11,598 nucleotides of DNA, from NCBI GenBank assembly GCA_964548475.1, contig CAZJRF010000060.1, positions 1-11,598 on the forward strand, in the 5' to 3' direction. A program made the translations under genes and the position numbers. Below the pieces are notes generated by a model, which was not told the origin of the DNA, made no database searches, and saw nothing but the letters and a program-made list of their open reading frames with translations. This DNA comes from VGBK01 sp964548475 (GTDB lineage: Bacteria; Actinomycetota; Acidimicrobiia; Spongiisociales; UBA11373). How positions within the stretch are numbered: the stretch's first letter is position 1; each line of letters opens with the position of its first letter. Positions 6,140 to 11,598 of this stretch are shown in pieces.

Positions 6140-7024
6140 TCACCCGCCCGACGCGTCGCTGCTTTCCGCCTCCACGAACACCGCCACCGGCCAGCGGTTA
6201 CCCACCTCGTCGGCCAGGGTGAGCACCACCCGCCAGCCGCTCTCGCTGCGGGCCGCCGACACCAGCCGTGGCTCGGCCCCCCAGCCGGCCACCATCGCCA
6301 GGGCGGCGTCGGTCACCCCGCGGGGAGGATCCAAGGCCTCCTCCGGCCAGCCTTCCGGCTCCGGCCCGGCGGGCAGGGCCACCGGGGTGGGAAGGTCCAC
6401 CACCACCGACCCGCCGTCCCCGTTCACCAGCACCATCACCTCCACCACCCGCACCGGCAGCCGGTAGAAGCCGCGCTCGGGCGGGGCGCCCAACGCCCGA
6501 AACACCACCCCTACCCGAAAGAGGCCCGCGCCCACCTCCTCCACCCGGAAAGCCCGCGCCCACTCCACGTAGGACAAGCCGGCCGCCGAGTCCTGCGGCA
6601 GGTCGGGCACCCGGGCCCCGGCGGGCAGAGCGGTGCGCACGTCGGCCGACCCGCTCGGCTCCAGGTCGGCTGTGAAGTAGTCGGTGACGAACCACTCGGC
6701 CCGGGCCACCGCCGCCCGCTCTCCCGGCGTCGCCGGGAAGGCCATGAGGTCGGCCTCCCGGTACAGGAGGGCTGAGGCCGAGCCGGCCCCCGTGGAGGAG
6801 GTGGTGGCGGCCTCGGAAGCGGCGTCACCGTTCCCGGAGACCACCGACTCGGACGGTGCCAGCGTCTCGGCCGGTGAAGATAGAAACGCCCGGGCCACCA
6901 GGACCGCCAGCACCAGAGCGCCCAGGGCGCCGGCCGCCAGGTACACCAGGCGCCGCTTGCCGGTCGGGGGACCGCCGCTCAGCTGCGACCACGGGATCTG
7001 CTCGTACTCCTCATGCTCTTCCAT
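6140..7024 (-). CDS. Single-pass membrane protein with possible VirB8/TcpC-like ectodomain
   Basis: A 294-residue protein with a short acidic cytosolic N-terminus, one membrane helix (about 26-47) and a large extracytoplasmic part. After a low-complexity Ser/Thr/Ala linker (about 50-85) comes AEWFVTDYFTADLEPSG (109-125) and alternating strands (FRVGVVFRALGA, LPVRVVEVMVLVNG), then a second half ending in GWRVVLTLADEVGNRWPVAVFVE. This helix-then-sheet layout, apparently twice, is reminiscent of the NTF2-like domains of VirB8/TcpC proteins of conjugation machines, but the resemblance is by pattern only and no other conjugation gene is present. The ATG is supported by AAGGAG (7030-7035) 6 nt away. 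Its start overlaps the end of the small ORF upstream, so the two are probably co-transcribed. It is otherwise a hypothetical protein. Confidence 0.75.
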   Translation of the reverse strand: MEEHEEYEQIPWSQLSGGPPTGKRRLVYLAAGALGALVLAVLVARAFLSSPAETLAPSESVVSGNGDAASEAATTSSTGAGSASALLYREADLMAFPATPGERAAVARAEWFVTDYFTADLEPSGSADVRTALPAGARVPDLPQDSAAGLSYVEWARAFRVEEVGAGLFRVGVVFRALGAPPERGFYRLPVRVVEVMVLVNGDGGSVVVDLPTPVALPAGPEPEGWPEEALDPPRGVTDAALAMVAGWGAEPRLVSAARSESGWRVVLTLADEVGNRWPVAVFVEAESSDASGG

Positions 7025-7298
7025 GGGGGCTCCTTATGACCGGGGGCAGGGCGAGACCGCCTCCTTCCTCCCATCGCATCCCCCATCGCCCCGGCGGAGG
7101 GGCCGTCACAGTGGGAGGCACGAGCGGCCAGCCCGGCCTGCCCCAGACCACCGCCACGCGCTGCGGTGGAGGCGGCAGAGCCATGGCGGCAGCCGGGCCA
7201 GCGGACGCGGCGACGACCGTCGCCGCAGCACACAGGACGAGGCACAGAAGGCGGGCGACCGGGGGAAGGCGGATCGCCGGGTGAGCGGCGCGATCCAC
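7011..7298 (-). CDS. Small putative secreted protein with leaderless start
   Basis: A 95-residue ORF read from GTG at 7296-7298. Residues 10-38 form a convincing signal peptide: basic RLPPVARL, a hydrophobic core LLCLVLCAAATVVAASA and an AxA-type end GPAAA. The mature part is short, Pro- and Trp-rich (PPPPQRVAVVWGRPGWPLVPP and after), with no known family; codon bias weakens toward the end. A TTGAGG-17-TACCTT promoter ends 7 nt before the GTG, which is the best reason to believe in it. The last codons overlap the start of the membrane-protein gene, so the ORF could also serve as a coupling leader. It may still be spurious. Confidence 0.42.
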   Translation of the reverse strand: MDRAAHPAIRLPPVARLLCLVLCAAATVVAASAGPAAAMALPPPPQRVAVVWGRPGWPLVPPTVTAPPPGRWGMRWEEGGGLALPPVIRSPHGRA

Positions 7299-7334
7299 GA
7301 TGGTGAAGGTATACGAACCGGCCGGCGGCCTCAA
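7299..7334 (-). promoter_or_regulatory. Leaderless promoter of the small secreted ORF and membrane-protein gene
   Basis: On the minus strand TTGAGG (7329-7334) is followed by exactly 17 bp and TACCTT (7306-7311, TANNNT), and the GTG at 7298 begins 7 nt after that box. An overlapping TATACC (7308-7313) is an alternative -10. No ribosome site precedes the GTG. The geometry matches the leaderless starts seen elsewhere in this window. Confidence 0.5.
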
Positions 7335-7621
7335 TACCCCTGCGGGCTCGGTCGAGTCACCCGGTTATCCGCACCGACCACTGCTCCGGATGACACGCCA
7401 CCATCCGTGCGGGCCGAGGAGGAGATCGCCGCCCAGCGCCGACGGTGGGAGGGAGCGGGGAAGTCACCGTCGGCGCGGCGGCGTCGTCGAGGCGCACGGC
7501 GGTCCCGGCACCCGGGCGGGCCCCGGGACCCGGCCGCCGCGCGAGGGGAGGAGTTCGCGCCGCGGCACCGTCGCCTCGCCCCTTGGACGCTCGCCGGTGC
7601 TGGGAGGTTCCCGGGAGAAAG
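7335..7621. other. Intergenic region downstream of folK with a long inverted repeat
   Basis: No gene is supported in these 287 bp on either strand; the open frames across it are compositionally unlike protein and low in complexity. The main structure is a perfect 12-bp inverted repeat with arms 7436-7447 and 7465-7476 (GCGCCGACGGTG and its complement) around a purine-rich 17-nt loop. Lying after folK, it could be a U-poor terminator or a protein-binding site. It also separates folK from the promoter of the small secreted ORF. Confidence 0.5.
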
Positions 7622-8146
7622 TCAACGGCTCGGCCGGGGCAGGCCGAGACCAGGGCCCGGCAGCCGGCGCACTCGCTCGCGTCCGGCATCAAACGAAGCT
7701 GCGATCTCCTCCAGCGAGCGGCCCAGCTCCGGCTCGGTCCACTCGGGAGAGATTTCGGCCAACGGCAAGGCCAGGAAAGCCCGCCGCTCAATCTCCGGGT
7801 CGGGGATCCGGCCACCGCCCACCAGGCCCGCGAAACCCTCGTAGGCCACCAGGTCCAGATCGATGGGGCGGGGAGCGTAGCGGTCCTCGCTGCGGACTCG
7901 CCCCAGTTCGGCCTCCAGGCGGCGCAGTTCGCCCCGAAGCGGCACCGGCCCCAGCGAGGTCACCACCGCCAGGGCCGCGTTGTGGAAGCAAGGGTCGCCG
8001 GGGTGCCCCAGCGGCGGGCTCTCGTACACCCCGCTGGCGGCGAGCACCTCGACGTCGGGATGGGCGGCCAGCCGCGCCGCCGCCGCCGGTAGGTTGCGCT
8101 CGGGGTCGATGTTGCTCCCCAGGGCGATCAGGGCCCGCCGCTTCAT
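7622..8146 (-). CDS. folK: 2-amino-4-hydroxy-6-hydroxymethyldihydropteridine pyrophosphokinase
   Basis: A 174-residue cytosolic enzyme (HPPK) that transfers pyrophosphate from ATP to 6-hydroxymethyl-7,8-dihydropterin, the step before dihydropteroate synthase in folate synthesis. The family start ALIALGSNIDPERNL is present, with SPPLGHPGDPCFHNAALAV in the middle matching the usual pterin-binding loop, and the HPPK signature RYAPRPIDLDLV at 89-100. In the signature D95 and D97 are the magnesium ligands. The length is normal, with a short extra basic Pro-rich tail. Its ATG overlaps the folB stop as ATGA, so the two are translationally coupled. Neighbouring folB and a pteridine-reductase-like SDR confirm the pathway. 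No folP or folE is within the window. Confidence 0.93.
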   Translation of the reverse strand: MKRRALIALGSNIDPERNLPAAAARLAAHPDVEVLAASGVYESPPLGHPGDPCFHNAALAVVTSLGPVPLRGELRRLEAELGRVRSEDRYAPRPIDLDLVAYEGFAGLVGGGRIPDPEIERRAFLALPLAEISPEWTEPELGRSLEEIAASFDAGRERVRRLPGPGLGLPRPSR

Positions 8147-8511
8147 GCCGGCTCACCCGGGCGCGCCCGGCGGATCACCACCCCTACCGACCGGGCGTGG
8201 CGCAGGGCCCCCGGCTTCTCCACCGACACCTCGACCTGGGCGATGCGCTCGTCGGCCGCCAGACAGATGTCGGCCAACTCCTGAGCCAGCCGCTCGACCA
8301 GATAGGGACGCCCACCCTGGAGGTGGGCGATCATCGCCTTGTTCACCGAGCGGTAGTTGACCGCATCTGCAATGCGGTCGCTGGCCGCGGCCGGCCGGGT
8401 GTCCACCCAGAGGGTGACGTTGACCAGGATGTCCTGTTCGGCGTCGCGCTCCTCGGGGTTGATGCCCACGATGCCCGGCACCAACAGGTCTTTGATGACT
8501 ATGCGGTCCAC
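8143..8511 (-). CDS. folB: Dihydroneopterin aldolase
   Basis: A 122-residue enzyme that converts 7,8-dihydroneopterin to 6-hydroxymethyl-7,8-dihydropterin and glycolaldehyde, directly supplying FolK. Family marks are the opening DRIVIKDLLVPGIVGINPEER, the VNYRSVNKAM segment at about 51-60, LVERLAQELAD in the second half, and VEKPGALRHARSVGVVIRR near the end, where K99 corresponds to the catalytic lysine. The length is typical for the monofunctional octameric enzyme. The start is GTG (8509-8511) with only a weak GGGAC-like ribosome site, 27 nt after the SDR stop. The stop overlaps the folK start by four bases. Confidence 0.94.
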   Translation of the reverse strand: MDRIVIKDLLVPGIVGINPEERDAEQDILVNVTLWVDTRPAAASDRIADAVNYRSVNKAMIAHLQGGRPYLVERLAQELADICLAADERIAQVEVSVEKPGALRHARSVGVVIRRARPGEPA

Positions 8512-8538
8512 GGTCCCGAATGTAACCGGCGTGGCCGG

Positions 8539-9267
8539 CTAGCGCAGGTGGGCGCCCCCGTCCACCCGCAGGATCTCCCCGGTGATGAAGGGCGTGCGCA
8601 GCAGGAACAGCACCGTCGCCACCACCGGGTCGGTGCCCCCCGGCCGCCCGGCCGGGATCTCCCGGGCCAGGGCCTTCAGGTAGTCGGAGCCCTTGTCGGG
8701 AGGGGGCAGGATCGCCCCCAGCGCCACCGCGTTCACCCGGATGAAGGGGGCGAGGGCCTCGGCGGCGGCGCGGGTGAAGGTGTCGAGGCCGCCCTTGGAG
8801 ACGGTGTAAGAGAAGTGGTCGGGGTAGGGCCGGGCGGTGCGCCAGTCGGTGACGTTCACCACCGCCCCCTCCACACCTTCGGGGAGTGCCGCGGCGAACG
8901 CCCGGGTCAACAGGACCGGCGCCCGCAGGTTCACCGCCAGGGTGCGATCCCACCCGGCGGCGGTGACCCCGGCCAGTTCGTCACCGGGGAAGACGGCTGC
9001 GCTGTTCACCAGCACCCGCACCGGGGCCAGGTCGCCGGCGGCGGCCAGCACCCGACCGGGGGCGTCGGGATCCCCCAGGTCGGCCGCCACCGTGGCCACC
9101 CGCACCCCTCGCTCCTCGGCAGCGGCGGCAGTCTGGGTCGCCTCGGCATAGGACGACCCGTAGTGGATGATCAGGTCGCAGCCGGCCTCGGCCAGGCCGA
9201 GGGCGATGGCCCGTCCCACTCGCCGCGCACCGCCGGTCACCAGGGCGCACGCACCGGTTAGTTCCAC
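8539..9267 (-). CDS. Pteridine-reductase-type short-chain dehydrogenase/reductase
   Basis: A 242-residue classical SDR fold. TGGARRVG (11-18) is the NADPH-binding Gly-rich loop in the TGxxxRxG form found in pteridine reductases (PTR1, FolM); NSA follows at 88-90, N113 is the structural Asn, and YTVSK gives Y154 and K158. The usual catalytic serine is replaced by D141 in VTDW, as in PTR1/FolM where an Asp-Tyr-Lys triad reduces dihydropterins or dihydrofolate. With folB and folK next in the operon, a role in reducing pterin or dihydrofolate is a fair inference; it might substitute for or supplement dihydrofolate reductase. The start GTG (9265-9267) is chosen because VELTGACALV is the natural SDR beginning and it lies 8 nt after a -10 box; the open frame continues upstream only by chance across the divergent gene. 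Confidence 0.85.
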   Translation of the reverse strand: MELTGACALVTGGARRVGRAIALGLAEAGCDLIIHYGSSYAEATQTAAAAEERGVRVATVAADLGDPDAPGRVLAAAGDLAPVRVLVNSAAVFPGDELAGVTAAGWDRTLAVNLRAPVLLTRAFAAALPEGVEGAVVNVTDWRTARPYPDHFSYTVSKGGLDTFTRAAAEALAPFIRVNAVALGAILPPPDKGSDYLKALAREIPAGRPGGTDPVVATVLFLLRTPFITGEILRVDGGAHLR

Positions 9268-9327
9268 AACCGTCGAGGCTAGCCGGGGTGATGGAGAGAA
9301 AGCCCGGGAAGCGACTAGCGTTTGCCC
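9268..9327. promoter_or_regulatory. Divergent pair of leaderless promoters
   Basis: The 60 bp between the GTG of the SDR (minus) and the GTG of the Thr-rich membrane protein (plus) hold two outward-facing TANNNT boxes. TAGCGT at 9316-9321 is 6 nt before the plus GTG, and TAGCCT (9276-9281 on the minus strand) is 8 nt before the minus GTG. Neither gene has a Shine-Dalgarno site, so both transcripts probably start at the start codon. No good -35 is visible for either, and the two promoters must share the space between the boxes. Confidence 0.55.
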
Positions 9328-9999
9328 GTGCCCCGGAACCCGGACCCGAAGCACGGACGGTGGATTCTCCCGCTGATCATCGTGGCGATGGTGGTGCTCA
9401 CCATCGTCTTCGTGACCAGCCTGGAGCCGGCCGAACAGGAGGAGGGGACGACCACCACCCTGCCGCCTCCCCCGACCACGACCACCACCACCCTTCCCTC
9501 CGACGTAGCCGCCTTCCTGGTGACTCTCAACGTATACGAGAGCCAGGTGACCGCCTTCCAGGCCGACGTGAATGCCATCAACGCCGACTGGGAGGACCGC
9601 CGCGTCTACGACGAGGCTCTCTCCTCCTTTGAGGAGGCTCGGGCCGCGGTGGCCAGCTGGGAGGACGAGGTCGCCGGCGCCCAGGTCCCGACCCCGCTGG
9701 CCGAAGCCCACGTCCAGTTGGTGCTCGAGGTGGAGAAGCTGGCCCCGGCCGTGGACGACGTCATCGCCGGCCTGCAGGCCCCCGACGACGGCACCCTGCG
9801 CCGCCAGGCGATGATCGCCTTCAACGATCAGGTGGACGTCATCCTCTCCGCAATCGACACCGTGCGCGCCGAGGCCGAGACGACCGGGACCACCGCCACC
9901 ACCGTCCCGGCCGAGGGGGAGACCACCACCAGCACGTTCGGGGAGGAGCCCACCACCAGCCTCCCCGGCTCGACCACCAGCTCGGTGCCGGAAGGCTGA
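9328..9999 (+). CDS. Single-pass membrane protein with Thr-rich linkers and helical ectodomain
   Basis: A 223-residue protein of unknown function. It has a short basic N-terminus, one membrane helix (about 13-30), a Thr/Pro linker (40-57) of the kind common in exported proteins of this actinobacterial type, a helical, probably coiled-coil region (58-185, rich in Glu, Ala and Val), and a Thr/Ser/Glu tail (about 186-223) that may span cell wall. There is no cysteine, catalytic motif or sorting signal. The GTG at 9328 is preferred over the in-frame TTG two codons earlier because it lies 6 nt from a TAGCGT -10 box. It is divergent from the folate operon and convergent with the glutamine synthetase fragment. 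A structural or envelope role is the most that can be guessed. Confidence 0.8.
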   Translation: MPRNPDPKHGRWILPLIIVAMVVLTIVFVTSLEPAEQEEGTTTTLPPPPTTTTTTLPSDVAAFLVTLNVYESQVTAFQADVNAINADWEDRRVYDEALSSFEEARAAVASWEDEVAGAQVPTPLAEAHVQLVLEVEKLAPAVDDVIAGLQAPDDGTLRRQAMIAFNDQVDVILSAIDTVRAEAETTGTTATTVPAEGETTTSTFGEEPTTSLPGSTTSSVPEG

Positions 10000-10062
10000 G
10001 GCAGCGGTTCTCCGCCTTGTCACCCAAGTCCGGCCGGTGTCCCGCCGAGGACCGTCGCCCCG

Positions 10063-10098
10063 TCACAGGTCGTAGTAGAGCTTGAACTCCCACGGGTG
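10063..10098 (-). CDS. glnA: C-terminal end of glutamine synthetase, cut by the assembly gap
   Basis: Reading the minus strand out of the gap gives HPWEFKLYYDL and a TGA stop. Type I glutamine synthetases (ammonia plus glutamate plus ATP to glutamine) end in the highly conserved HPYEFxLYYDV-like sequence, so these 11 codons are recognisable as the tail of glnA. The remaining roughly 450 residues should lie upstream, that is to the right, but beyond the 10 Ns there is unrelated sequence. The gene is therefore partial because of the assembly rather than biology, most likely. Too short for domain calls; the identification rests on this tail alone. Confidence 0.7.
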   Translation of the reverse strand, partial: HPWEFKLYYDL

Positions 10099-10108
10099 NN
10101 NNNNNNNN
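10099..10108. other. Assembly gap (10 Ns)
   Basis: Ten N bases join two contigs. The size must be a placeholder or the join is wrong, because the glnA gene entering it from the left needs over 1.3 kb and does not continue on the right. The right side begins with CCCCCTCCCTA (10110-10120), identical to 65-75, so a repeat may have broken the assembly. Confidence 0.95.
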
Positions 10109-10158
10109 CCCCCCTCCCTAGCGTCCGGGGGTGGAGGCGCGACCACCTGTTCTCGTGT

Positions 10159-10185
10159 GTGGTGGCGGCCGGGGGCCGCCACCAC
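10159..10185 (-). terminator. Strong hairpin after the LPXTG gene
   Basis: A perfect 12-bp stem (10159-10170 and 10174-10185) with a GGG loop lies 22 bp after the stop of the minus-strand sorting-signal ORF. There is no T-tract behind it, so it would be a U-poor terminator of the type frequent in actinobacteria. Confidence 0.5.
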
Positions 10186-10207
10186 CGTCTCTCGCCGGGA
10201 GAAGCGC

Positions 10208-10876
10208 TCAGGCGCCACCCCTTCTTCTCATCCTCGGCCAGACCAGCATCCCCAGGCCCGCGAGCAGGGCCCAGAGGCCGGCCAACAGCATCGGCATCAG
10301 GAAGGGTTGCGGGCCGGTGTAGGGGAGCTCGCCGGGGCCGATCGACTCCTCACCGCCATTGGCAAAGGTGCAAGTGACGGTCTCCCCGGGACTCACGCCG
10401 ATTGCCGACACGGCCGACCCGTCGTCACAGGAGGCCCCGGTGAGCGCCCACCCCTCCGGCAGGGGGGTCAGCTCGGCCACCGAGTAGATCCCGGTGCCCA
10501 TCAGCCCGGAGTCATGCGGTTCGCCGCCCACCAATGAGAAGCCCGGACCCCACGACGCAGCGAACCCAAATGCTTGCGGCGGGGCGTCGTCCAGGCCGGC
10601 TGCCTTCCTCACGATGATCCGCCCGGCGTCCTGCTCGCTGGTGATCACACATGTGTAGTCGCCGTCGACCGCCGCGCCCGAGCAACCCTCTGCACTCAAC
10701 TGGTGATAACCGCCCTGCGGCCCTCCCAACTCGGTCACCGAGAAGGGGCCAGCGTTCAGGGTGATCGTGGTGCCCGGCAGCCCGCTGCCCGGGAAGGAGA
10801 GGAGGCTGGGGCTTACTGCTCTGGCATTCATCGTCCAGTCGCCCGGCTCAGCCGTGCCGCCGTGGTTGACTACTTT
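10208..10876 (-). pseudogene. 3' part of a frameshifted thioester adhesin: prealbumin-like repeats and LPYTG anchor
   Basis: This frame is open from the frameshift at 10874-10880 and encodes 222 residues; its first ATG is at 10831. It begins KVVNHGGTAEPGDWT, the usual entry to actinobacterial prealbumin-like/SpaA-like surface repeats. The first repeat runs to CVITSEQDAG; a second begins RIIVRKAAG and ends YSVAELTPLPEGW, then ETVTCTFAN. Each has the Cys-containing strand typical of these beta-sandwich stalks. The end is a sortase signal: LPYTG (ATG-numbered 169-173), a hydrophobic helix (175-198) and the basic tail RMRRRGG. It would be cut by sortase between T and G and linked to the cell wall. 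It has no signal peptide of its own, so it is functional only as the continuation of the upstream frame. Confidence 0.82.
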
Positions 10877-11450
10877 CTTTGATAACGATGAGGCGACAAG
10901 CAGTGTTCTGGTCGATCACGATGACCGTCTGGCGCTTGGTGATGCTGTCAGCGGACCCGCTGAAAGGGGTCAGGAGGGTGAGGTAGTACTCACCGCAGCC
11001 GGGGATGAAGCCATCGCGGGCCTGGGCGTCGGCGGCAAGAGCCCGGCCCCCAGGAGTGGCGTTGGTGATGCCGTCCGTCAGGATCCAGATGGCGTTCTGC
11101 ACGTCCGTTGGGCTGTAGCCCGCCCGGTTGTTCAACACCCAGTTGACCAGGTCCAGGTTCTCTGGGTGGGCAACCCAGCCCGGCGGCAGGGTCTCGATGG
11201 AGTAGACGTTCGCGTCGTACGTCGTGTTCAGATAGATCAAGATGTCGTGGGCGACACAGAAGCTGCGGCGGTTGGCTCCTCCGCCCAGGCTCACGTCGAA
11301 GTACGAAGTCGTCCCCGGGTAGTTGGTCACCCGCACCGTTGTGTCGGCGGCCGACGCCACCGGCATTAACGCCAGGCTGGCGGCCTCCAGCCCCACCAAG
11401 ACAAGAACGGCGCCAACCTTCGAGGGCCGTACTCCGTACCAGCCGGACAT
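10848..11450 (-). pseudogene. 5' part of a frameshifted thioester adhesin: signal peptide and thioester domain
   Basis: A 200-residue frame with a signal peptide (1-34, ending PVASA) and a domain of the Cys-Gln thioester (TED/TQXA) type. C65 in RRSFCVAHD and Q118 in DVQNAIWILTDG are the expected partners of the internal thioester, the reactive bond by which such adhesins covalently attach to target surfaces. Between them is the characteristic helical segment LDLVNWVLNNRAGYSP. The domain ends near ITKRQTVIVID, then RLIVIK begins the first prealbumin-like stalk repeat, where the frame is lost and 9 further residues are out of register. The ATG at 11448-11450 is preferred over an upstream TTG because a GGAAGG lies nearby and the signal peptide then has normal length, though spacing is tight (2 nt). 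Joined to the downstream frame the product would be about 413 residues. Confidence 0.82.
10874..10880 (-). other. Frameshift site in the adhesin gene
   Basis: On the minus strand the run AAAGAAA follows ATC. In the upstream frame it reads IKESSQP and stops 13 codons further on. Removing a single base from this run gives IKKVVNHGGTAEPGDWT, which continues into the long downstream frame and restores a textbook repeat sequence. The defect is therefore one extra base here. It may be a sequencing or assembly error, a real mutation, or phase variation; the run is short for slippage. Confidence 0.8.
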
Positions 11451-11480
11451 AGCCTTCCGCTCTCGCAGATCGAACAAGCC

Positions 11481-11586
11481 GGGCGGGGCCGTCGCTCAGA
11501 CCCCCGGCCGGCGGTTCTTCGGCAGCCGCAACGCCGACTTGACAGTCACCTTTGGCGGGGGAGTTCGATCCTCTCCCCGCCCGCCA
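11481..11586 (+). other. tRNA-like acceptor/T-arm sequence, not a recognisable complete tRNA
   Basis: The end of this stretch reads as a tRNA 3' half: a T-arm with loop TTCGATC (11564-11570), the strand CCCCGCCC (11575-11582), discriminator G and CCA (11584-11586). The strand GGGCGGGG at 11481-11488 is its perfect 8-bp complement, and the 103-nt span before CCA would suit only a class II type such as tRNA-Sec. But I find no anticodon arm with a proper 7-nt loop and no TCA anticodon in place, so a functional tRNA is not supported. It may be a degenerate tRNA, an integration-site remnant or chance in G/C-rich sequence. Confidence 0.3.
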
Positions 11587-11598
11587 GGCGAAGCCGAG

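Noticed and set aside
6684..7844. Plus-strand 386-residue open frame
   Set aside because: It is antisense to the membrane protein, the small secreted ORF and the end of folK, and has no recognisable protein features.
7300..9261. A 653-residue open frame on the plus strand opposite the folate genes
   Set aside because: It lies antisense to folK, folB and the SDR, whose motifs are clear; its product is low-complexity Arg/Pro/Gly/His sequence typical of antisense frames in G/C-rich DNA.
9268..10023. Upstream extension of the SDR reading frame to 10023
   Set aside because: The extension is antisense to the Thr-rich membrane protein gene and lacks domain features; the SDR start at 9267 fits the fold and a -10 box.
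11539..11544. Perfect TTGACA, a consensus -35 on the plus strand
   Set aside because: No acceptable -10 lies 16-18 bp downstream, no plus-strand gene follows within the window, and it sits inside the tRNA-like stretch.
11481..11586. Calling a selenocysteine tRNA gene
   Set aside because: The acceptor and T arm fit, but there is no TCA anticodon in a 7-nt loop and the D and variable arms cannot be folded convincingly; kept only as a tRNA-like sequence.

Overview
The window is GC-rich, with strong G/C preference at third codon positions, Thr/Pro linkers such as TTTTLPPPP in exported proteins, GTG starts, and start codons placed 6-8 nt after a TANNNT -10 box (leaderless transcription). Together these suggest an actinobacterium, possibly an Acidimicrobiia-type environmental lineage. 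The taxonomic call is inference. A run of 10 Ns at 10099-10108 shows that this is a draft scaffold.

Left block (125-4978, all minus strand): a circularly permuted-looking MazG-type protein; a two-gene MazF-type toxin-antitoxin operon with its own leaderless promoter and 11-bp-phased operator-like repeats; a short YqeY-domain protein; an 806-residue lipoprotein subtilase with an intact Asp-His-Ser triad; and, 4 bp behind it, a divergent Lgt-type prolipoprotein diacylglyceryl transferase. The last two look translationally coupled: one is a lipoprotein and the other is in the lipoprotein-modifying family.

Middle block (5304-7298): a plus-strand three-helix membrane protein with a TrkA-C (RCK-C) ligand-binding domain converges on a minus-strand pair, a single-pass membrane protein with a possible VirB8/TcpC-like ectodomain and a small signal-peptide ORF just upstream. 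The small ORF has a good leaderless promoter.

Folate block (7622-9267, minus): a pteridine-reductase-type SDR, folB and folK, in tight operon order (folB and folK share ATGA). It fires divergently from a single-pass, Thr-rich, coiled-coil-like protein (9328-9999). Only 60 bp separate the two start codons, and a TANNNT box faces each one.

Right edge: the last 11 codons of a glutamine synthetase end at the N-gap; the rest of that gene is not on the other side, so linkage across the gap is unreliable. Beyond the gap lies a surface adhesin broken by a one-base frameshift: signal peptide, Cys-Gln thioester domain, two prealbumin-like repeats, LPYTG sorting signal. Upstream of it is a sequence resembling the acceptor and T arm of a tRNA. 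G/C-rich palindromic extragenic repeats recur in several intergenic gaps. I see no CRISPR array, insertion sequence, rRNA or complete canonical tRNA. The strongest candidates for something unusual are the thioester adhesin, the rearranged MazG protein and the phased operator of the toxin-antitoxin operon.
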